Under the pieces are notes generated by a model that saw nothing but the letters and a program-made list of their open reading frames with translations, had not been told where the DNA came from and ran no database searches. The translations under genes and the position numbers were made by a program. From contig DASYQD010000140.1 of NCBI GenBank assembly GCA_036005845.1, positions 1 through 13,092 of the forward strand: DNA of 13,092 bases, given 5' to 3'. The first letter of the stretch is position 1. The number at the start of each line of letters is the position of its first letter. Shown here piece by piece: positions 1 through 4,975 of the stretch. The stretch comes from DASYQD01 sp036005845. Its GTDB lineage: Bacteria > Acidobacteriota > Thermoanaerobaculia > Multivoradales > JAIOJS01.

Positions 1-225
1 CTGCAGCGACTGCAGGTGGGCGAGGTCGGCGCCCGCCGAGAAGTGGCGCCCCGCGGCGGTGAGCACGACCGCGCGAACGCCCTCCTCGAGCAGCGGCCGC
101 GCGTAGAGCTCGGTCAGCGCCGCGATCAGCGCCGGCGACAGCGCGTTGGCGCGCTCGGGCTCGTCGAGCGTGGCCCAGAGCTGATCGCCCTCGCGGCGCA
201 GCGTCAGCGGCGGCCGGTCGCTCAC
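1..225 (-). CDS. Enoyl-CoA hydratase/isomerase family protein, N-terminal part (cut by window edge)
   Basis: Reading the minus strand from GTG at 225 gives 75 codons that run off the left edge. The N-terminus is (M)SDRPPLTLRREGDQLWATL followed by DEPERANALSPALIAAL, and residues near the edge read GRHFSAGADLAHL. In the crotonase family, the ANAL stretch and the F-S-A-G-A-D-L stretch form the CoA-binding and first oxyanion-hole region, so the fold assignment is firm. The substrate cannot be read from this fragment. The GTG overlaps the TGA of the preceding gene as GTGA (222-225), with AGGA just upstream, so it should be translationally coupled as the fourth gene of the AtuA operon. In the Pseudomonas atu pathway a crotonase (AtuE) hydrates isohexenylglutaconyl-CoA; a comparable role here is inference. 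Confidence 0.85.
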   Translation of the reverse strand, partial: MSDRPPLTLRREGDQLWATLDEPERANALSPALIAALTELYARPLLEEGVRAVVLTAAGRHFSAGADLAHLQSLQ

Positions 226-644
226 GGTTCCTGGCCGCCGCCCTCGGGGCGGCTTCGGGTGCTTCCAGCACCGCGGCCGAACATGCCGGTGCGCGGCACG
301 CGCACGCCGTGCTCGGTGGGGATGAGCTCGGCGGGCACCTCGATCTCCATCATCAGGAGGCCTTGGCCGTGCGTCTTCCCCTGCGCGTCGGTCTTGAGCG
401 ACAGCGTGCCGCCGCCGCCGAGCGAGTCGTGGAGCAGGAAGTTCAGCGCCAGCAGGTTCGGCACCTCGAAGCGCTCCACCTCGCCGCGGCAGACCTCGCG
501 GAAGTGGGCCTTGACGCGCTCGGCCGTCACCTCGCGGCGGATCACCTCGTAGAGCGCCGGCGAGTCGGCGATGAGGCCGACGTTGCTGGCGTCGCCCTTG
601 TCGCCGGAGCGGGCGTGGGCGATGGTGTGAAGCGCCACTCTCAT
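222..644 (-). CDS. AtuA C-terminal ferredoxin-fold-like protein, stand-alone (140 aa)
   Basis: This 140-residue protein begins MRVALHTIAHARSGDKGDAS and continues NVGLIADSP. The HARSGDKGDxSNVG signature is what I recognise from the C-terminal domain of AtuA-type proteins, which in long AtuA homologues is fused to the DUF1446 domain. Here it is a separate gene, two genes downstream of the DUF1446 protein. ATG at 644 is chosen because it overlaps the TGA of the membrane-protein gene as ATGA (641-644) and has GAGG seven bases upstream; the open frame extends further upstream only as a shadow. The tail is rich in Gly, Arg and Pro and looks disordered. The biochemical role is unknown. Coupling implies matched expression with the DUF1446 partner, and the two probably form one functional unit. 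Confidence 0.85.
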   Translation of the reverse strand: MRVALHTIAHARSGDKGDASNVGLIADSPALYEVIRREVTAERVKAHFREVCRGEVERFEVPNLLALNFLLHDSLGGGGTLSLKTDAQGKTHGQGLLMMEIEVPAELIPTEHGVRVPRTGMFGRGAGSTRSRPEGGGQEP

Positions 645-1165
645 GAAGCAGCCTCGGGCCGGCGCCGCGCGCGCGCGAAGACCAGCGACGCCACCGCCGC
701 GAGCGCGAGCGCGCCGGCGCCCACGCGCGCGGCAAGCGGTTTCGTCAGCAGCGGCGAGTAGATCGGGAAGAGCAGCGCGCGGAAGCCGAGGTCGAGCACC
801 TCGCCGTGCCGCGTGACGAGCGCGGAGAAGGCGAGCAACGCCAACGCCGCCCAGCCGAGCACCAGCGCTGCGCGCGCCGGCGCGCTCCAGCCGCGCACCC
901 ACGCGGCGCGCAGCAGGAGCGCGGAACCGGCGCCGGCGACGAGCGCCCAGCCGGCGAAGACGAGCCGGTCGGCGAGGGCGCTCGCCAGCAAGCCGAGCGC
1001 GAAGAGAGGCAGCGTGGCGGCCAACATGGCCGCGTACCAGGCACGCGGCGCAGTCGTCCAACGCGGACTGGCGAAGCCGAGCGGCGCGACCGGTGGCGCG
1101 ACGGCAACGTCATCGCTGCGCGAATCGCCGAGCCGTGAATCAACACTCTGCACGACGGCCGTCAT
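641..1165 (-). CDS. Four-helix integral membrane protein of unknown function in the AtuA operon
   Basis: The 174-residue protein starts MTAVVQSVDSRLGDSRSDDV, a polar N-terminal region of about 40 residues. Four hydrophobic stretches follow at roughly residues 45-65, 68-88, 99-118 and 146-164, with charged loops between them and an Arg-rich tail. I do not recognise a family; it could be a small permease component, an anchor, or a DoxX/tripartite-type membrane subunit, but nothing in the sequence decides. Its ATG at 1165 overlaps the AtuA stop (ATGA, 1162-1165) and its own stop overlaps the start of the ferredoxin-fold gene. It therefore sits exactly between the two halves of what is a single protein in other bacteria. 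A much longer open frame upstream in this phase is a shadow of the AtuA gene. Confidence 0.7.
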   Translation of the reverse strand: MTAVVQSVDSRLGDSRSDDVAVAPPVAPLGFASPRWTTAPRAWYAAMLAATLPLFALGLLASALADRLVFAGWALVAGAGSALLLRAAWVRGWSAPARAALVLGWAALALLAFSALVTRHGEVLDLGFRALLFPIYSPLLTKPLAARVGAGALALAAVASLVFARARRRPEAAS

Positions 1166-2529
1166 GACTCCGCCACCGTGACGCGAATCCCCGGCTCCAC
1201 CGCTTCGCGCGCCACCAGCGCCGGCCAGTAGGCGACCACCTCCTGCGGCTTCGGCCGGCCGCCGGCGAAGCCGGTGACGCCCGGCGGTCCGGCGGTGACG
1301 AGCGGCGCCAGCTCCATGCCGAAGCGCTCGACCTTGGCGCGGTCGCCGTCGCGCACGCCCATGCGCAACACCACCTCGGGAGGGTCCTCGGGCGCCGTCA
1401 GGATGCCGGGCAGGCAGGCCGACACGCCGACCAGCTCCGCCTCGCGCTGCTCCTCGGCGAAGACCACGCCGGCGCGCTCGAGCCGCTTCCACACCACCTC
1501 GGCGCAGAGGCGCGCCTTGTCGACGGCACGCGGACCCGACACGGTGAGCTGGCCGCTCGCTTTCCAGCCGCCGAGGTGCGAAGCGGAGATCTTGAGAAAC
1601 GGCGTGCTCGGCTTGCCGCGGATGCCGGATACGCGCACGCGATCGGGGCCCTCCTGCTCGAGCTCGATGCTGGTGAAGTCGGCGACGACGTCGGGCGTGA
1701 TGTACGACGTCGGGTCGCCCATCTCGTAGCAGAGCTGCTCGGCGACGGTCTCGACGGTGACCATGCCGCCGCTGCCCTCGTGCTTGGTGACGGTGAAGCT
1801 GCCGTCGCCGTGCGACTCGACGATCGGCGCGCCGACGTCCCACAGCTCGGGCACCTCCCACCAGCGCGAGAAGTTGCCGCCGGTGCACTGCGGGCCGCAC
1901 TCGATGATGTGGCCGGCGACGGTGCCTGCCGCGAGGAGGTCCCAGTCCTCGCGGCCCCAGCCGTGCTCGAAGGCCATCGGCGCCAGCGCCAGCGCGGTGT
2001 CGGTGACGCGGCCGCAGAGCACGATCTGCGCGCCCTGCCGCAGCGCCTCCACCACCGGCCAGGCGCCGAGGTAGGCGTTGGCGCTGGTCATCTTGTCGAG
2101 GTGCGGCGCCAACGGCTCTCCGTTGTCCATGTGGCGCAGCTCGTGGCCGGCGGCGACGAGCTCGGCAAGGCGTGGCAGCACGTCGTCGCCTTCGACGACG
2201 CCGACGCGCAGGCCGGCGACGCCGAGCTCGCGCGCCACCGCGAAGATCGCCTCGCGGCAGGCGGCCGGGTTCAAGCCGCCGGCGTTGGTGACGACGCGCA
2301 CGCCGCGCGCGGCAAGCTCCGGCAGCACGCGGCGGATGAAGCCGACGAAGTCGGTGGCGTACCCCTTCGTCGGGTCCTTGAGCTTCTGCCGCATCATGAT
2401 CGACAGCGTCACCTCGGCGAGGTAGTCCATGCCGATGTAGTCGATCGGTCCGCGGCGCAGCAGCTCGACCGGGGCGTCGACGTTGTCGCCCCAGAAGCCC
2501 TGGCCGTTGCCGATCCGGATCGTCTTCAT
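1162..2529 (-). CDS. AtuA-family (DUF1446) acyclic terpene utilisation protein, without the C-terminal domain
   Basis: The protein has 455 residues. Family features are the N-terminal MKTIRIGNGQGFWGDNVDAP, then DYIGMDYLAEVTLSIM (about 30-45), TNAGGLNP (81-88), LCGRVTDTALALAPMA, and ECGPQCTGGNF in the middle. These are conserved in DUF1446/AtuA proteins, which occur in clusters for acyclic terpene, isovalerate or related branched acyl-CoA catabolism; their exact reaction is still uncertain. Long family members carry an extra C-terminal domain of about 110 residues; here that domain is a separate gene at 222-644. It is the first gene of a coupled minus-strand operon ending in an enoyl-CoA hydratase. 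The start at 2529 is preceded by a 20-base tandem duplication that creates a second upstream ATG (see the leader ORF). No strong ribosome binding site is visible before either ATG. Confidence 0.88.
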   Translation of the reverse strand: MKTIRIGNGQGFWGDNVDAPVELLRRGPIDYIGMDYLAEVTLSIMMRQKLKDPTKGYATDFVGFIRRVLPELAARGVRVVTNAGGLNPAACREAIFAVARELGVAGLRVGVVEGDDVLPRLAELVAAGHELRHMDNGEPLAPHLDKMTSANAYLGAWPVVEALRQGAQIVLCGRVTDTALALAPMAFEHGWGREDWDLLAAGTVAGHIIECGPQCTGGNFSRWWEVPELWDVGAPIVESHGDGSFTVTKHEGSGGMVTVETVAEQLCYEMGDPTSYITPDVVADFTSIELEQEGPDRVRVSGIRGKPSTPFLKISASHLGGWKASGQLTVSGPRAVDKARLCAEVVWKRLERAGVVFAEEQREAELVGVSACLPGILTAPEDPPEVVLRMGVRDGDRAKVERFGMELAPLVTAGPPGVTGFAGGRPKPQEVVAYWPALVAREAVEPGIRVTVAES

Positions 2530-2552
2530 GATGGCGGGATCGTCTTCATGAT
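2517..2552. repeat. Tandem 16-bp duplication, 20-bp period, at the AtuA start codon
   Basis: The string GGATCGTCTTCATGAT occurs at 2517-2532 and again at 2537-2552 on the plus strand, separated by GGCG. It contains the AtuA start codon on the complementary strand. The period is not a multiple of three, so the second copy cannot extend the AtuA reading frame. Confidence 0.9.
2526..2549 (-). CDS. Possible 7-codon leader ORF overlapping the AtuA start
   Basis: On the minus strand, ATG at 2549 opens a frame reading MKTIPPS and stopping at TGA 2526-2528. The stop overlaps the AtuA ATG (2527-2529) as ATGA. The leader exists because the start region ATCATGAAGACGATCC is duplicated with a 20-base period, so the copy is out of frame with the gene. 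It may be a translated leader feeding ribosomes into AtuA, or simply a duplication scar. No good Shine-Dalgarno sequence precedes it, so translation is unproven. Confidence 0.25.
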   Translation of the reverse strand: MKTIPPS

Positions 2553-2608
2553 CGCCCAGGAGGGCGCTCGCTGGCGGGGCCGCAGGCTACCACCTTTCGC
2601 GGATCGGT

Positions 2609-2614
2609 TAGGGT
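2609..2614 (+). promoter_or_regulatory. Candidate -10 element of a leaderless promoter for the M15 peptidase gene
   Basis: TAGGGT fits the TANNNT pattern of bacterial -10 boxes and ends exactly 6 bases before the ATG at 2621, which would place transcription initiation on or next to the start codon. No Shine-Dalgarno sequence is visible between it and the ATG. The same spacing recurs at 6663-6668 before the MoaD-MoaE gene. No convincing -35 is seen. Confidence 0.4.
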
Positions 2615-2620
2615 TGCCGG

Positions 2621-3787
2621 ATGAGCAACGTAGCGAGCCGCCAGCGTTCCCGCAACCGCGCGCTGTGGACGATCGCCATCGCGCTGGCCGTGATCGCCCT
2701 CGCCGCCGGCGGGATCTTCTGGTTGCGCGTCGCCGGCGAGCAGAAGTCCGTGGTCGGCGAGCGGCCCGAGGCGGAAGCGGTGGCGCAATCGCCGCTGCAG
2801 GAGATCGCCACCGCCGTCGGCGTCGACGAGGAGCGCTGCGACCGCGACGTCGTGCAGCCGAGCGACGGCCGCCTCACCGGCCTGCCGCACGGCAAGAGCC
2901 CGATCGAGAATCCGCGCAGCAACTTCTCGGTGAAGTTCAAGGACGAGGTGAGCCCCTACAGCCTGATGTCGGCCTTCGTGCTGCCCGGCGAGCAGCTCGA
3001 GATCGAGGCGGTCTTCACCGAGCAGCCCGCCGAGCTGCGCGCCAGCTCGGAAGTGGGCGACGTCACCCTCGTCGGCCCGCAGAAGTGGCGGTGGACGGCG
3101 CCGAACGAGCCGGGCGTCCACTGCGTCCGCATCGCCGACGAGGCCAAGGGCACCTCCACGTGCCTCAATGTCTTCGTCATGGTGCCCTACCACGGCGAGG
3201 ACACCGTCAACGGCTACCGCATCGGCCACTACCAGACAGAGCCGCTCAAGGGGCTTGCGGCGTACAACGTGCCGCTCGGCCTCGTCGAGGTGACCGAGAA
3301 GAACCTCGGCACCTGGGTCTCGCCGCACTTCCAGCTCTCGCAGTTCGTCGGCAAGCAGGCGAGCGGCTTCCCCAAGTACGTCGTGCTGCGCAGCCGGCTG
3401 CTGCTCAAGCTCGAAATGGTGCTCGAGCGCCTGCGCGAGCGCGGCATCGACACCGACGCGCTCTACGTGATGAGCGGCTACCGCACGCCGTACTACAACG
3501 CCTCCATCGGCAACACCACCAAGTACAGCCGCCACTCCTACGGCGACGCCGCCGACATCTTCGTCGACCGCGACGGCAACCGCCGCATGGACGACATCAA
3601 CGGCGACGGCAAGAGCGACCTCGCCGACTCGCTGGTCATCTACGGCATGCTCGACGGCTTCTCCGCCGACGCCTGGTACCACCAGTTCGAGGGCGGGCTC
3701 GGGCTCTACCCGCCCAACCCGCGCTTCGGACCCATGGTGCACACCGACACCCGCGGCCAGAAGGTGCGCTGGAAGGGCGCCGGCTGA
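2621..3787 (+). CDS. Membrane-anchored M15-family peptidase (D-Ala-D-Ala carboxypeptidase-like)
   Basis: This is a 388-residue protein. Residues 14-36 (LWTIAIALAVIALAAGGIFW) form one transmembrane anchor after a basic N-terminus, so most of the chain is probably periplasmic. Residues about 95-185 look like a beta-rich domain with Cys168 and Cys181, which could pair. The C-terminal catalytic domain, about 225-385, carries the M15 zinc signature: SRHSYGDAAD (His305, Asp312) and a distal VHTDTRG (His374), with YVMSGYRTPYYN before them. M15 enzymes cleave peptidoglycan stem peptides or cross-links. Directly after the Asp ligand, residues 316-333 (DRDGNRRMDDINGDGKSD) resemble an EF-hand or dockerin calcium loop. 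The gene faces away from the AtuA operon, ends one base from the convergent GNAT gene, and has no visible ribosome binding site. Family assignment is good; the exact bond cleaved is unknown. Confidence 0.8.
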   Translation: MSNVASRQRSRNRALWTIAIALAVIALAAGGIFWLRVAGEQKSVVGERPEAEAVAQSPLQEIATAVGVDEERCDRDVVQPSDGRLTGLPHGKSPIENPRSNFSVKFKDEVSPYSLMSAFVLPGEQLEIEAVFTEQPAELRASSEVGDVTLVGPQKWRWTAPNEPGVHCVRIADEAKGTSTCLNVFVMVPYHGEDTVNGYRIGHYQTEPLKGLAAYNVPLGLVEVTEKNLGTWVSPHFQLSQFVGKQASGFPKYVVLRSRLLLKLEMVLERLRERGIDTDALYVMSGYRTPYYNASIGNTTKYSRHSYGDAADIFVDRDGNRRMDDINGDGKSDLADSLVIYGMLDGFSADAWYHQFEGGLGLYPPNPRFGPMVHTDTRGQKVRWKGAG

Positions 3788-3788
3788 G

Positions 3789-4271
3789 TCAGCTGCCGCT
3801 CGGCCGCAGGGCGAAGAGGTCGTCGCGCACGCCGAAGCCGTAGCGGCCGTAGAAGGAGCGGCTGCGCTCGCTGGGCCACAACAGCACGGCGTCCACGTCC
3901 TCGCGCCGGCACCAATCGAGCGCCGCCTCGAGCAGCCGCGCGCCGACGCCGGCATTGCGCAGCTCGGGCACGACGTAGACGTTGGTCACGTACGCATGCT
4001 GCTCCGGCTCGGCGACGGGGTTGGGCAGCTTCTCGATGCGCTGGAGCCAGAGGTTGCCGACGATCTCGCCGTCCTTTTCAGCCACCCAACACTGCCAGCG
4101 CGGATCGCTCTCGATGCGAGCGCTCATCCAAACCGCGCAGCGCGCGACGAAGGCCTCTTGCTCCTCGGCCGGCGCGCGATGCTCGCTGCGGAAGTCGTAG
4201 CGCAGGCGCGACAGAGCCGGTGCATCGTCGAGAGTTGCGGTGCGCACGCGAAGCTCCGCAGGCCGCGTCAC
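3789..4271 (-). CDS. GNAT-family N-acetyltransferase (160 aa)
   Basis: The sequence starts (M)TRPAELRVRTATLDDAPAL, a typical GNAT first strand and helix. Motif A is VYVVPELRNAGVGARLL (about 98-114), with the acetyl-CoA pyrophosphate loop R-N-A-G-V-G at 105-110, followed by SRSFYGRYGF (138-146) near the C-terminus. Length matches single-domain GNATs. The start is GTG at 4271, overlapping the PIN toxin stop as GTGA (4268-4271) with no separate Shine-Dalgarno, so translation should depend on the toxin gene upstream. Its substrate is unknown. GNAT proteins of this size can be general small-molecule or protein acetylases, and some are aminoacyl-tRNA-acetylating toxins partnered with ribbon-helix-helix antitoxins. 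The operon position makes the second option worth considering, but the sequence does not settle it. Confidence 0.88.
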   Translation of the reverse strand: MTRPAELRVRTATLDDAPALSRLRYDFRSEHRAPAEEQEAFVARCAVWMSARIESDPRWQCWVAEKDGEIVGNLWLQRIEKLPNPVAEPEQHAYVTNVYVVPELRNAGVGARLLEAALDWCRREDVDAVLLWPSERSRSFYGRYGFGVRDDLFALRPSGS

Positions 4272-4702
4272 GACGCCGGGTTCTCTCGAAATGGGTTGCT
4301 CACGCGCAGACCGGCGAGATTCGCACCGTCGCCGAGATCCTCGCTCAAAAGCTCGCTACATCCAGCTTCGCGCGCGGCAGCGACGATGAGCGCATCCCAG
4401 AACGAGATCTGGTGTGCACGCAGCACGGCGATGGCCGCCAACACCAGTCCGACGGTGATGGTCACAACCGGGTACGCGGCTAGGCGTCGTACCGCCTGCT
4501 CGGCGCTTTCAGTGGAGAGCGGGTGCTCCAGCTTGCGCGTGACCGTCACGAAGAACTCCTGCAAAACTTGCGTGCTGATCACGAGCTCGCCCGCCGGCCC
4601 GCGGGCGGCGAGCAACTCGCGGGCGCGCGCCTGCTTTTCAGGAGCGTCGGCGTCGAACAGGTAGACGAGGACGTTGGTATCGACGAAGGACCTAACGCTC
4701 AT
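4268..4702 (-). CDS. PIN-domain ribonuclease toxin (VapC-like)
   Basis: With ATG at 4702 the protein is 144 residues, beginning MSVRSFVDTNVLVYLFDADA; an in-frame ATG at 4711 would add three residues. PIN acidic residues are in place: Asp8 in FVDTNVL, Glu49 in VLQEFF, Asp103 in ISFWDALIVAAA, and Asp122 in LLSEDLGDG. These coordinate the metal used for RNA cleavage in VapC toxins. The C-terminal SEDLGDGANLAGLRVSNPF is the usual last strand of the fold. The gene overlaps the end of the antitoxin gene by 11 bases (4692-4702), the standard antitoxin-first VapBC arrangement, and its stop overlaps the GNAT start. Nothing suggests inactivation. Confidence 0.9.
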   Translation of the reverse strand: MSVRSFVDTNVLVYLFDADAPEKQARARELLAARGPAGELVISTQVLQEFFVTVTRKLEHPLSTESAEQAVRRLAAYPVVTITVGLVLAAIAVLRAHQISFWDALIVAAAREAGCSELLSEDLGDGANLAGLRVSNPFRENPAS

Positions 4703-4919
4703 GCAGGTCATCGCGAATCCAGCGGGCGCTTCCGCGGCGGCTGCGCGCGCGGCGCGACGACGCCAACAGCTCCGTCGTCGCCTGCGCCCGCGCCTCCCCG
4801 CCGGCGTAGGCAGTGAGGTAGTCGCGGAGCAGCGCATTCACCGACGTACCCTGATCGAGCGCCCGCATGCGGGCGCGCTTCAGCACCTCTTCGTCGACTG
4901 TGATGGTCAGGTTGGACAC
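4692..4919 (-). CDS. Ribbon-helix-helix antitoxin (VapB/CopG-like)
   Basis: This is a 75-residue protein starting (M)SNLTITVDEEVLKRARMRA, with LDQGTSVNALLRDYLTAYAG next. Residues 2-40 fit a ribbon-helix-helix DNA-binding dimer: a short beta-strand, then two helices with the T-S-V-N turn. The C-terminal 35 residues are Arg-rich and end WIRDDLHER, as expected of an antitoxin tail that wraps the toxin. The start is GTG at 4919 with GGAG (minus strand, 4931-4928) eight bases upstream. It overlaps the PIN gene, which identifies the pair as a type II toxin-antitoxin module. By analogy with known VapBC systems it should repress its own promoter, probably through the inverted repeat directly upstream. 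Confidence 0.88.
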   Translation of the reverse strand: MSNLTITVDEEVLKRARMRALDQGTSVNALLRDYLTAYAGGEARAQATTELLASSRRARSRRGSARWIRDDLHER

Positions 4920-4922
4920 GGT

Positions 4923-4951
4923 CCGTGCTCCACGGATTCAGTGTAGCACGG
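4923..4951. promoter_or_regulatory. Inverted repeat over the toxin-antitoxin promoter (candidate operator)
   Basis: CCGTGCTCCAC (4923-4933) and GTGTAGCACGG (4941-4951) are inverted copies matching at 10 of 11 positions around a 7-base centre. On the minus strand one arm contains TACACT (4945-4940), a good -10 box, and the other contains the GGAG before the antitoxin GTG. An operator over the -10 box and ribosome binding site is typical of autoregulated toxin-antitoxin promoters. On the plus strand a T7 run follows five bases after the second arm, so terminator function in that direction is an alternative, but no plus-strand gene reads into it. Confidence 0.55.
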
Positions 4952-4975
4952 GAGCCTTTTTTTCGGCAGCGGCGC

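Noticed and set aside
1166..1900. Upstream extension of the membrane-protein frame
   Set aside because: It lies inside the AtuA gene in another phase and is Arg-rich; ATG 1165 with the 4-base overlap is the natural start.
1576..3843. A 755-codon open frame on the plus strand
   Set aside because: It runs antisense to AtuA and then out of phase through the M15 gene; its product is low-complexity Arg/Ala/Asp/Gly-rich sequence without domains, a shadow caused by high GC.
4923..4962. Intrinsic terminator for a plus-strand transcript
   Set aside because: The T run is offset from the stem by five bases and no plus-strand gene reads into it; operator for the toxin-antitoxin promoter fits better, though the alternative is not excluded.
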